A stretch of 64,000 bases of DNA, taken from assembly GCF_003634585.1 (NCBI RefSeq), contig NZ_RBLG01000002.1, positions 496,001 through 560,000 on the forward strand. Direction: 5' to 3'. Each line of letters begins with the position of its first letter. Position 1 is the stretch's first letter. Source of the stretch: Gillisia mitskevichiae (GTDB lineage: Bacteria; Bacteroidota; Bacteroidia; Flavobacteriales; Flavobacteriaceae). The translations under genes and the position numbers were made by a program. Shown in pieces: positions 17,503 through 25,490 of this stretch. The notes under the pieces are model-generated. The model worked only from the letters and a program-made list of their open reading frames with translations, was not told where the DNA came from and searched no databases.

Positions 17503-17912
17503 TTCTTTTCTTCAGCATATTTCTTAAAGTTATCCAAGATAGCTTGCCATCCTTGTTTTTGCATTTCTATTGAGTTTTGAGTTTCTGCCTCAAAAGTTTC
17601 GGTGATTAAAATCCCCTTTTCATTTTTGCTGAAAGTAATTCCCACCTTTCTCCCATCTGTCATTTTATATGCTATATACTTAAACTCCACCACCTCAGTA
17701 TAGAAACCTTCAAAATCGAAGCCCATACTTCCATCCTTAGCTTCCATCCTAATGTTGAAATTCCCATTTTCTTTTAAATCGTTTTCAACTTTTGGACAGT
17801 GCCAATCTTCGGAAGCATAGTACCAATTTTTAATATGTTCCGGCAATATCCATTTTTCCCAAACAGATTTTATATCCGCATTCACGATTGTGCTAATTTT
17901 AATCTCTTCCAT
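17499..17912 (-). CDS. AHSA1/SRPBCC-family protein
   Basis: A 137-aa START-like (SRPBCC) domain: EIKISTIVNADIKSVWEKW at the start, WHCPKVENDL, a central GFDFEGFYTEV and a terminal amphipathic helix (QGWQAILDNFKKY). This family binds hydrophobic ligands or acts as Hsp90 activator-like proteins; here no partner is visible. It is on the reverse strand between the activator gene and its likely target operon, with its start 80 bp from the inverted repeat. Confidence 0.85.
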   Translation of the reverse strand: MEEIKISTIVNADIKSVWEKWILPEHIKNWYYASEDWHCPKVENDLKENGNFNIRMEAKDGSMGFDFEGFYTEVVEFKYIAYKMTDGRKVGITFSKNEKGILITETFEAETQNSIEMQKQGWQAILDNFKKYAEEKN

Positions 17913-17991
17913 ATTAAAATATTTAAATGTTTAGCTTAAATGAATATCGAAAAAATAAAATAGAACTCAATAATTATTTTAATTTAAAATT

Positions 17992-18025
17992 GATACAAAT
18001 TCTCCCAGCCGGGTAATTTTGTATC
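17992..18025. promoter_or_regulatory. candidate upstream activator site (inverted repeat)
   Basis: GATACAAATT and AATTTTGTATC form an inverted repeat around a 13-nt spacer, about 115 bp upstream of the sigma-54 promoter. This is the usual distance for an NtrC-type enhancer site. Arm symmetry is broken by one A. Binding by the activator at 16174-17502 is inferred. Confidence 0.5.
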
Positions 18026-18125
18026 GTTTTGAATTTTAGGAGCCTTTCTCTTAATTCTTCCTTAAGTCCTACCACGCATCACTTTTCAAACTTTAACCCT
18101 CTCACTTTCCACTATTCCTTTTCGC

Positions 18126-18140
18126 TGGCATGCACATTGC
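18126..18140 (+). promoter_or_regulatory. sigma-54 (RpoN) -24/-12 promoter
   Basis: TGGCATGCACATTGC matches the RpoN consensus TGGCAC-N5-TTGC with one mismatch, and the invariant GG and GC are 10 bases apart as required. Transcription would start near 18152, about 18 bp before the ATG at 18170. A sigma-54-dependent activator is encoded 0.6 kb upstream. Confidence 0.85.
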
Positions 18141-18169
18141 CTTTTTAGACAAAACTATAAGCATGTACT

Positions 18170-18355
18170 ATGAAATCTAATCCATTTAATATTTGTCCCA
18201 CGTGTATGCACAGGGAAACCTGTGTATTAACTCAGCAAAAAAACCAAGTTTGGTCATGTAGTGAATATGACGAAGAAACTTCGGACTTAAAATCTACCGA
18301 TGATTCTCGCGCCACTATTTCTATAGAAGACCAGCCAGAGATGGCAATGGCATAA
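18170..18355 (+). CDS. 61-aa Cys4 mini-protein
   Basis: A 61-aa protein with four cysteines in C-x2-C-x5-C-x11-C (C9, C12, C18, C30; CPTCMHRETC then WSCSEYDE), suited to one zinc ion, and an acidic tail. I recognise no named family. It is the first gene after the sigma-54 promoter, and its product should be made whenever that promoter fires. It could be a small regulator, or an adaptor for an enzyme in the operon such as the glutamate dehydrogenase, but that is speculation. Confidence 0.75.
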   Translation: MKSNPFNICPTCMHRETCVLTQQKNQVWSCSEYDEETSDLKSTDDSRATISIEDQPEMAMA

Positions 18356-18375
18356 AATTAAAATAATTAATACCT

Positions 18376-18522
18376 ATGAATATCAACAACTTAATATCTG
18401 CTTTTAAAAATAGAAGATCAAATAATAAGTCGAACTCTGGAACAATCACCTCAGGGACAAATGAGATTTCTTATAAAAGTAAATATGAGCAAAGGCGTAT
18501 TAGCAACCGTCTATTTAAATAA
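18376..18522 (+). CDS. 48-aa basic peptide
   Basis: A short frame with ATG at 18376 and TAA at 18520-18522, lying 20 bp after the Cys4 gene and 36 bp before the dehydrogenase gene. The product is basic and polar (MNINNLISAFKNRR at the start, YEQRRISNRLFK at the end), with no membrane segment or cysteine. Its position in a tightly packed operon supports it being real. I know no family for it. Confidence 0.5.
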   Translation: MNINNLISAFKNRRSNNKSNSGTITSGTNEISYKSKYEQRRISNRLFK

Positions 18523-18558
18523 ACAAATTTTAAAATACTCTATAAACAGTCTATAATT

Positions 18559-19863
18559 ATGACAACAATAACTGCAAAATTAAATAACGAAGTTAAAAAA
18601 GCTCCTGTAAAAGGTATGATGGAGAATGTTATGCAACAGTTTAACAGTGCTGCAGACCATATTAATCTTCATCCAAATATTCGCAAAATATTAAGTATAA
18701 CAAACAATGAGATCGTAGTACATTTCCCTGTGAAAATGGACAGTGGAGAAGTAGAAATTTTCACTGGGTATAGAGTGCAACATAATAATGCTTTAGGACC
18801 ATATAAAGGTGGATTACGTTATCATCCAACAGTAGATATAGATGCGGCTAGAGCATTAGCAATGTGGATGACATGGAAAACGTCCCTTGCAGGTTTACCT
18901 TATGGTGGAGGAAAAGGAGGTATTCAATTAGATCCTTCCATATATTCTGAAGGAGAACTAGAGCGTATCACTCGTAGATTTACATTTGCTTTAGCAGATA
19001 ATATTGGACCAGAACATGATATTCCAGCCCCAGATGTAAACACGAACAGTCAAACCATGGCTTGGATTGCAGACACTTACATGAGCACACGTCCTCCGGC
19101 AGAACGTACCGCAAACCAGCATGTGGTTACTGGGAAACCTGATGGTAGTGGAGGTTTGGAAGGTCGTGATCGCGCAACAGGTTATGGCGTATTCTTAAAT
19201 ATAAAATTTTGGGCTAAACGCAATAATGAGACTCTTTTAGATAAGAAATTTATTGTGCAAGGTTTTGGTAATGTTGGCTATTGGGCTTCTCATTTCTTAG
19301 AGAAAGAAGGGGCAAAATTAGTAGCAGTACAAGATGCTTTTGGAAGTGTAGAAAATAAAAATGGGATTTCTGTAGAAGACCTTTTTAATTACAGTATCGC
19401 AAATAATGGAAGCATCGTTTCTTTTCCTGAAGCCACCGGAATGAGTAATGAAAATTTCTACGGAACTGAATGTGATATCTGTATTCCTGCAGCCTTAGGA
19501 AACCAGATAACTGAAAGTAATGCACATACAATTAAAGCTAAGTTAATTGCTGAAGGAGCAAATGGACCTACAAGTGTTGAAGGTGAAAAGGTTCTATTAG
19601 AAAGAGGCATCACAATTATCCCTGATATCTTATGTAATTCTGGTGGTGTCGTTGGAAGTTATTTTGAATGGTTACAGAACCGAAATGGAGAGCTTTGGCA
19701 ACTAGATGAAGTAATGGCTAAACTTGATAAAAAGATGTTAGAGTCTTTTAATAAAGTATATGAATATTCCGAAAGAGAAGCAATGGACTTGCGCACAGCA
19801 GCCTTCTGTATTGCGATAAAACGTATAGAGAAAGCATATATACAAAGAGGGATTTTCCCATAA
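18559..19863 (+). CDS. glutamate dehydrogenase (Glu/Leu/Phe/Val dehydrogenase family)
   Basis: A 434-aa hexameric-type dehydrogenase: substrate-binding GPYKGGLRYHP (K83) and TWKTSLAGLP (K107), catalytic K119 in GGGKGG, the PAPDVNT loop and a Rossmann motif GFGNVG in the C-terminal half. It interconverts glutamate and 2-oxoglutarate with ammonia. Length and motifs fit glutamate rather than leucine dehydrogenases. Cofactor choice cannot be settled by eye. Expression from a sigma-54 promoter ties it to nitrogen or starvation control. Confidence 0.9.
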   Translation: MTTITAKLNNEVKKAPVKGMMENVMQQFNSAADHINLHPNIRKILSITNNEIVVHFPVKMDSGEVEIFTGYRVQHNNALGPYKGGLRYHPTVDIDAARALAMWMTWKTSLAGLPYGGGKGGIQLDPSIYSEGELERITRRFTFALADNIGPEHDIPAPDVNTNSQTMAWIADTYMSTRPPAERTANQHVVTGKPDGSGGLEGRDRATGYGVFLNIKFWAKRNNETLLDKKFIVQGFGNVGYWASHFLEKEGAKLVAVQDAFGSVENKNGISVEDLFNYSIANNGSIVSFPEATGMSNENFYGTECDICIPAALGNQITESNAHTIKAKLIAEGANGPTSVEGEKVLLERGITIIPDILCNSGGVVGSYFEWLQNRNGELWQLDEVMAKLDKKMLESFNKVYEYSEREAMDLRTAAFCIAIKRIEKAYIQRGIFP

Positions 19864-19890
19864 TACATAAACGCATTTTAAATAAATGAG

Positions 19891-20310
19891 ATGAAATACG
19901 GTAGTTTAATAATAGATAAAAAAGAGTATGTGTATTTAAAGCGCATACTCAATATCTCGGGCTATGCTGAAGATCTTCAAACGAAGAATTCCATTCAACG
20001 TTTGATGGGTGAGCTTAAGAATGCCCAAATTGTAAATGATAGTGAAATGCCTATAGATGTTATTAGATTTAATAGTAAGATCATGGTGTATTCAGAAAAT
20101 GGCTGGGAAAGGTCTATTCAGCTTGTGATCCCACAAGACAAGGATGCAAAGCAAGACAAAATCTCCATTCTTACTCCAATGGGTGCCGCTCTTTTTGGTT
20201 ATTCTGAAGGAGATACTATAGAATGGGATTTTCCATCTGGGAAACAAGTAATTAAGATCGTGGCGGTTGTTCAGGATGAGAATCAAAACAAAATTAAGAC
20301 ACCTATTTAA
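19891..20310 (+). CDS. Rnk/GreA-GreB C-terminal domain protein
   Basis: A 139-aa protein resembling the C-terminal FKBP-like domain of GreA/GreB, with ILTPMGAALFGYSEGDTIEW and then a KQVIKIVAVV strand, preceded by a short helical N-terminus too small for the Gre coiled coil. This is the Rnk-like plan: it can bind RNA polymerase at the secondary channel without the acidic tip that stimulates cleavage. It lies 27 bp after the dehydrogenase gene in the same operon. Confidence 0.82.
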   Translation: MKYGSLIIDKKEYVYLKRILNISGYAEDLQTKNSIQRLMGELKNAQIVNDSEMPIDVIRFNSKIMVYSENGWERSIQLVIPQDKDAKQDKISILTPMGAALFGYSEGDTIEWDFPSGKQVIKIVAVVQDENQNKIKTPI

Positions 20311-20322
20311 ATAATTATAAAA

Positions 20323-20745
20323 ATGGAAACACTAGAAACAAAAATATATAATCACGATTCTGAAATTGATGTAACGCATAAAATAAACTCGACAGAATTA
20401 GATAATTGGATCAATCATTTAATATATATTAAAAAAGAATTGAGTAATCTAATTGGTCTTTATGGCCAAGATCTAAGTGATAAATTAGAAGATGAAAGTA
20501 TCCTTCAAAAATTTCAGAAGAAAGATTCAGAAAATGATCTATTACTAAAAGCCCTTCACAAATACATGGGTTCTAGAAGTGATATCCGGGAATGTGAAGA
20601 TACCCAATGTGATATGATTTATATAACAGAGCACGAGAGTTATCGTAGAAGTTACTTATATCATCTGGATAAATACAGAAAGTTAAAAGATGAATTTTTC
20701 AGCAAAATTCAGGGCAAATTCACTTGGCTAAATCCTCAGTCTTAA
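20323..20745 (+). CDS. helical protein, tandem paralog A
   Basis: A 140-aa, charged, mostly helical protein with no signal or membrane segment. Shared landmarks with the next gene are a helix starting ELDNWINHL with I-x3-EL, a middle LLLKALHKYM, then EHESYRR and a last helix KLKDEFF. It is therefore a tandem paralog of the product at 20760-21149. It has two cysteines in RECEDTQCD that paralog B lacks. Spacing to its neighbours is 12 and 14 bp. No function is known to me; a cytoplasmic stress-related role is suggested only by the operon. Confidence 0.65.
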   Translation: METLETKIYNHDSEIDVTHKINSTELDNWINHLIYIKKELSNLIGLYGQDLSDKLEDESILQKFQKKDSENDLLLKALHKYMGSRSDIRECEDTQCDMIYITEHESYRRSYLYHLDKYRKLKDEFFSKIQGKFTWLNPQS

Positions 20746-20759
20746 GAAATTAAATAGTA

Positions 20760-21149
20760 TTGGAAACTGCATTATCATATAAAACTGATGTTCATAGAAA
20801 GCTGTGCATAAGAAAGGATCTTATAGAGCTAAGTCAATGGATAGATATCCTTTCTAACATTAATGAAGAAGTAGATTATTTAAAATTAATTGAGAAGCAG
20901 CTTTTAAAGAACAACAGTATTAATGTGAACCTTCAAGGCTTGCGTAGAAAGAATACTTTATTAATGGGAATGCTATGTAAATATGAGCAAGAATTAAATA
21001 CAGAATACGAATACGGGAAAAATGAATATAATTTAATGCGTGCAAAAGAGCATGAGAAAAGACGAGATGTTCATGCCGCTTTCATACAAGAGTTCACTTT
21101 GCTTAAAAGAGAAATATACATTCTGTTAACTCAATATCAACGAAAATAG
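20760..21149 (+). CDS. helical protein, tandem paralog B (TTG start)
   Basis: A 129-aa helical protein with the same plan as the preceding gene: ELSQWIDIL with INEEV, then LLMGMLCKYEQEL, KEHEKRR and a final LLKREIYILL. The likely start is TTG at 20760: an in-frame stop lies 9 bp upstream and no ATG is available before the conserved part. It is 13 bp before the universal stress protein. Function unknown. Confidence 0.62.
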   Translation: METALSYKTDVHRKLCIRKDLIELSQWIDILSNINEEVDYLKLIEKQLLKNNSINVNLQGLRRKNTLLMGMLCKYEQELNTEYEYGKNEYNLMRAKEHEKRRDVHAAFIQEFTLLKREIYILLTQYQRK

Positions 21150-21162
21150 CAACATTGAAAAG

Positions 21163-22005
21163 ATGAAAAACATTTTAATTCCCATCAATTTTAATTACAA
21201 TGATTATGCTGCTATAGACTACGCGATTAAATTTTTCGAAAAAGCGCCCTGTCATTTTTACTTTTTCAACAATTTCGATTTAGAAATACATGGCTTAAAT
21301 GCAATAGAACTACTCCAAGCAGATGAAGATTGGTATGAAAAACCAAAAAAGGATTCTGAAAATAAAACGAGGGCTGTATTACAAAAATACCGCTACAATA
21401 ATAGAGCTAAAGAACATTTTTTTAGTGCAGTTATTGAGGGAACAAGTTTAATAAAGGGTTTAAAGAAAACTATAAAAGAAAAGGGAATTGATATTGTTCT
21501 TCTCGCTGGAAAAAATAATTCAACAAAAAATAATAGCAAATATCATCCTGATACTAAGAGAATTATAGAAAATATTGGGGAATGTCCTGTTATTATTCTA
21601 CCTCCTTCAGTAAAATTTCAGCAATCGCCAGAATTCGTATTCGTGTTAAACTCTCGAAAAGAACCTTCTAAACTTGAAATTCAGAATTGGTGTGAATTAG
21701 TTAAAATTACAAAAGGAACAATTAAAATAGTTAAGCTTACTGCGAATAACAAAAAGTACTCTCCTAAACAATCGAATAATAGTCTGCTTCAATTATCAAT
21801 TAATATGCATTCTGATAATGCGGTTGAAATAGATTATATAGATACTATGAAAGAAATTAAAGAGTTAACGAATGATTGTTCTGGTAAAATTATTTGTTTG
21901 GTAGATAGAAAACCCAGTATTTGGAGAAAGTGCGGATTTACCACCTCTTGGATCTCGAATTTTGGACCATTATGGAATACACCACTTATTACATTGCAGG
22001 GGTAA
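21163..22005 (+). CDS. universal stress protein family, tandem-domain
   Basis: A 280-aa protein. The first domain (about 1-146) starts MKNILIPINF and has DIVLLAGKNNS and CPVIILPPSV, the UspA pattern. The ATP-binding G-x2-G-x9-G(S/T) motif is degenerate. The second half is a diverged copy (from FVFVLNSRKEPS) ending with SNFGPLWNTPLITLQG. It is the last gene of the sigma-54 operon and marks the set as a stress or stationary-phase response. Confidence 0.8.
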   Translation: MKNILIPINFNYNDYAAIDYAIKFFEKAPCHFYFFNNFDLEIHGLNAIELLQADEDWYEKPKKDSENKTRAVLQKYRYNNRAKEHFFSAVIEGTSLIKGLKKTIKEKGIDIVLLAGKNNSTKNNSKYHPDTKRIIENIGECPVIILPPSVKFQQSPEFVFVLNSRKEPSKLEIQNWCELVKITKGTIKIVKLTANNKKYSPKQSNNSLLQLSINMHSDNAVEIDYIDTMKEIKELTNDCSGKIICLVDRKPSIWRKCGFTTSWISNFGPLWNTPLITLQG

Positions 22006-22161
22006 CATTTGGCAGAGCATCCTTAAATATAAGGCGCAAATCTATTTGAGGCTAAACTCTAAAACAAAATTCTACTCTAATAATTTGAAGTAATTCTTAG
22101 TTGTAGTTATAATTAAGCTGATATCGAAAATCAGTGCGAATTTTAATTCGAATAAAACAAG

Positions 22162-23607
22162 CTACTGTTTTTCTTTAGGTAGGGCTTGAAAACCTTTCCT
22201 ATCCATATTTCCCCACCCAGATTTAACTCCAAATATCTTTTTATAATAGCCTTGCACCTGCCCTAAAACGAGAATTGGGTGATATATAAAAGGTTCTAAA
22301 TAAGCAGCGAGTAATAGTTCTACCACCTCTTTTCCTGTACTATAATGTTTGAAATTTTTGACGTATATAAATATTGAAATTGTAGAAAATATACAGCCTA
22401 AGAGGTAAACACTTGTAAAAAGTAGAATTGCTATATTCCAATTAATAAGGCCAAGAATGGTAAATACTATAAGACTTAAAAATCCCACAAATTCCACAAT
22501 GGGGGCGCCTAATTCAAAAAACATCCAATATGGGTAGTAGAATAGCCCCATATCTCTATACTTACGGTTAAAAAAGAGATCTTTGTGAAGTCTCATGGTT
22601 TCCCAAAGTCCACGTGCCCATCTATCCCTTTGTTTTATTAGAACATCTATACTATTTGGCGCTTCCGTCCAACATAATGTTTCTGGAAGATATACCATCT
22701 TATAAGGTACTTTAATCTCTTCCATATGTTTTCTAAGTCGGATTCCAAGTTCGAGGTCTTCCCCTACAGTATGAATATTAAAGCCATTTACCTCAATCAT
22801 TCTGTTTCGCGCATATAGGCCAAAAGCCCCTGAAACCAACATCACCCCGTTAATTTCACTCCAAGCCATTCTACCCAATAAAAATGCTCTAATATACTCT
22901 ACTACCTGTATCATTGGAATTAATCTATCTGGTAAACGTAGTTTTTCCACCACCCCATTTTTCACAATAGAATCGTTTATAATTCCTATTGCTGCTCCAC
23001 AGGCCACAATTTCCTGATCAAATTCTTCTAGATAAGGCCTAACCATTTTAAGAAGCGCATCCTGCTCTATAATACAATCTGCATCTGTACAAAGAACCAG
23101 CTCTGTCGCCGCAAAATTAATTCCAGCATTATTCGCATCAGATTTCCCACCGTTATTCTTATCTATAACAGTAAGTTGTCTGTACTGTAATTTTCTACTT
23201 CGATAGATCTTATTTACCGTAGATGTGGGAATAGGTTGAGTTATAAAGGTGGAATCGAAAGGCTCCAAATCATATTTATCTATTAATAGTTCTAACGTAT
23301 TATCGGTGCTTCCATCATTTACTATGATCAAATCATAGAAAGGATACTGAAGTGATAACAAGGATTTTACATTTTCCACGATCGTTCTTCCCTCATTAAA
23401 TGCCGGTGCTATTAGTGTGATGGAAGGAATATCGGTTGCACTTACAATATCGTTTACTTGTAAGAACCTTGCTTTTCTTTTATTTCTATTTACAGATCGG
23501 TTAGAAAGAAGAATTGCGAAAAAATACAGCGCTATTAAACAGAATCCGTAGAAAAGGAAAAAGTATTTTAGAACCAAATATATGTAGTAATAAAGATCTA
23601 TTTCCAT
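22162..23607 (-). CDS. processive GT2 glycosyltransferase (PgaC/IcaA-like)
   Basis: A 481-aa membrane glycosyltransferase: an N-terminal membrane segment (about 10-33), a GT-A catalytic domain with VNDGSTD (D98), CTDADC (D175, D177), GEDLELG (E283, D284) and QRDRW (326-330), then three or four C-terminal membrane helices. These D,D,D,Q-x2-RW residues define processive synthases of beta-linked polysaccharides such as poly-N-acetylglucosamine. No PilZ domain is present. It is the last gene of a three-gene unit with a receiver and a HEAT protein, beside a YaiO-type porin on the other strand. The sugar made is unknown. Confidence 0.87.
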   Translation of the reverse strand: MEIDLYYYIYLVLKYFFLFYGFCLIALYFFAILLSNRSVNRNKRKARFLQVNDIVSATDIPSITLIAPAFNEGRTIVENVKSLLSLQYPFYDLIIVNDGSTDNTLELLIDKYDLEPFDSTFITQPIPTSTVNKIYRSRKLQYRQLTVIDKNNGGKSDANNAGINFAATELVLCTDADCIIEQDALLKMVRPYLEEFDQEIVACGAAIGIINDSIVKNGVVEKLRLPDRLIPMIQVVEYIRAFLLGRMAWSEINGVMLVSGAFGLYARNRMIEVNGFNIHTVGEDLELGIRLRKHMEEIKVPYKMVYLPETLCWTEAPNSIDVLIKQRDRWARGLWETMRLHKDLFFNRKYRDMGLFYYPYWMFFELGAPIVEFVGFLSLIVFTILGLINWNIAILLFTSVYLLGCIFSTISIFIYVKNFKHYSTGKEVVELLLAAYLEPFIYHPILVLGQVQGYYKKIFGVKSGWGNMDRKGFQALPKEKQ

Positions 23608-23617
23608 TAAAATTTAT

Positions 23618-24679
23618 TTAAACTGAAATAGATTCACTGTCAGCATTTTGTGTATACTGGTGGTAGTAGTAATCCTGAACTTCTTCTTTAAACCCGTTGT
23701 TCCATAAAATATCTGCCGTACTAAGTTTAATAATATCATTACCATTATATAACAGGTCTTTATAAAATGACAGATCTATTTCCGAAGATATTCTCTGAAT
23801 ATATTTAAGTAGCAATAATTGCTGCTCGGTATTATTAATATTTTTAAATTTTTCCTTTATTTCCACTAATTGCTCATCGCTTAATAAAAAAGAAGAGATG
23901 CAATAAATGGCTGCTTCCCTTGTCTCAAATTTTGGATTATCTATAAACTGAATGATATATGCAACATCCTCGGTTAGATGGAATTTTCTAATAATTCTCA
24001 TAATCAATTCATTAGCATAAGGCCTGTCACTATTATAAGCCCTTCTTAAATGCTTAAGATCTGGAACAGGATAAAGGTCATTTAACTTTTCTACAATTTT
24101 AATTTGTTGCCAAAGGGTCATTTGTCGTTTCAAATATGGCAAAAACCTAAGACTCTTCCAACCTAGAAAGATCACAATACCAATTTGAGCTTCCCTTCTT
24201 ACATATATATTCTTATTATTTCTAAGCCTTATTAGTTCACGTGTATATTGACTTTGATCCATTTCATAGATCTCCCGAATCCCTCTTGCTTTTATATACC
24301 ATTTCTTATTGTTCAGCTTACTTGCTGAAGCTCCATAAGGTGGTATTTGTGTGAAAAGTGTTTTAAGTTTTATATAATTCACCCCGAGTATAGATCGTTG
24401 GGTTCTAATCATAAGATCTATCAAATATTGAACGTTCCTAGGTTTAGATGGAACGATGCCTACAGCTTTCAATTCTCTTTGTATCTCAATAAGATTAGGC
24501 TTTTCATTTGGTTTAGGATATAGATACAAGGAGCATATGTTTGCAAAACTGTTCTCTATTAATTTTAAACGCCTAGTTCGCCATTTTCTATATAACATGG
24601 TATAGGCGATAGAACCAAAAGTAATTAGCAAAACTAATAGCAAAAATTTTATAAGTAGCTTTAAAATCTCAGCTTCCAT
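23618..24679 (-). CDS. membrane-anchored HEAT-repeat protein
   Basis: A 353-aa protein with one N-terminal membrane helix (about 8-28) followed by helical repeats (for example FETREAAIYCISSFLL and NIYVRREAQIGIVIFLG) of HEAT type. The rest faces the cytoplasm if the anchor is type N-out. It lies 10 bp upstream of the glycosyltransferase, so it is a likely scaffold or regulator of the synthase. Its start overlaps the receiver's stop by one base (TGATG). Confidence 0.75.
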   Translation of the reverse strand: MEAEILKLLIKFLLLVLLITFGSIAYTMLYRKWRTRRLKLIENSFANICSLYLYPKPNEKPNLIEIQRELKAVGIVPSKPRNVQYLIDLMIRTQRSILGVNYIKLKTLFTQIPPYGASASKLNNKKWYIKARGIREIYEMDQSQYTRELIRLRNNKNIYVRREAQIGIVIFLGWKSLRFLPYLKRQMTLWQQIKIVEKLNDLYPVPDLKHLRRAYNSDRPYANELIMRIIRKFHLTEDVAYIIQFIDNPKFETREAAIYCISSFLLSDEQLVEIKEKFKNINNTEQQLLLLKYIQRISSEIDLSFYKDLLYNGNDIIKLSTADILWNNGFKEEVQDYYYHQYTQNADSESISV

Positions 24680-25026
24680 CAGGCTATTAATTTTTGAATA
24701 TTGTCCATATCTAAGGGAATAGGAAAAAAGCCAATTACATTTTGTGAAGCTAATATCTCTTTCTGGATCTTTTTTTGCCCCATATTGGTTACAATGATCA
24801 AAGATTTATGAAGGATAATTTCCTGAATTTGAAATACAAAATCTAAAGGTGCAATTCCATCAAAAAGAATATCTGAGATTATAACATCGAAATTTTCAGA
24901 TTGATCTTCTATATCCAGATCGTTAATAGATCGAATAGCCTTGCATTCGTAATGGTTTAGTACAACCAAACGCTCTATGATCTTTAGGATAATAATATCC
25001 TCTTGTATTACCAGTGCTTTTCGCAT
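24679..25026 (-). CDS. stand-alone receiver domain, degenerate
   Basis: A 115-aa single receiver domain. The acidic pair E9/D10, phospho-acceptor D52 (VIISDILFDG) and switch threonine (IVTNMG) are present. The conserved lysine before the proline is replaced (FFPIPLD, where KP is usual). Phosphorylation-dependent switching may be altered, so it may act as a docking module. It is the first gene of the unit and coupled to the HEAT protein. Confidence 0.75.
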   Translation of the reverse strand: MRKALVIQEDIIILKIIERLVVLNHYECKAIRSINDLDIEDQSENFDVIISDILFDGIAPLDFVFQIQEIILHKSLIIVTNMGQKKIQKEILASQNVIGFFPIPLDMDNIQKLIA

Positions 25027-25490
25027 TAAGAAGTACGAAAATTCATAACACCGAGATAGGTATAAATATTCATTGGGGATTTTTAAAGTTCAAACAGTAT
25101 TTTTTTATCTATAGGCAAATTTTAAATTAAGTAATTACTAAAACAGAAATATAAAAGTGATGGCGTAATATTATCACTTTTTATTGATATAACACAATAA
25201 AGAAGACTTCTATTAATCTGTCCTTTACTAACAAAAAAACACTTGCGAAGAACCATCAAATTTGGTTTTTTAAATGCATGGATCTACGTTTTGGATTTAA
25301 GTTTTGAAAATAAACTACAGACTTTTAAGATAGAAATGAGACAAATAAAGTGAAAACTTATTTTTGAGAGATTAGAATTTATTTATCTTTATTTTTTTAT
25401 TGGTTTAAACAACCTATAACTAACATTATATTAGTCGATTATTGTTTTTATGTTTATCCAATTATTAAAAAGCACCCTAAAACCCCATTT
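25027..25490. other. 464-bp divergent intergenic region
   Basis: An AT-rich region between two divergent units of the polysaccharide locus. It should hold both promoters. A GG-N10-GC pair at 25264-25277 has sigma-54 spacing but poor flanking bases and lies over 200 bp before the next gene. No hairpin or frame stands out. Confidence 0.4.

Noticed and set aside
22610-22620. CACGTG core as a parS site
   Set aside because: It lies in glycosyltransferase coding sequence and lacks the flanking TGTTTC/GAAACA arms. No parS is seen near parAB.
25263-25278. A GG-N10-GC pair as a second sigma-54 promoter
   Set aside because: Only the invariant bases fit; the -24 and -12 flanks are poor and the next gene starts over 200 bp away.
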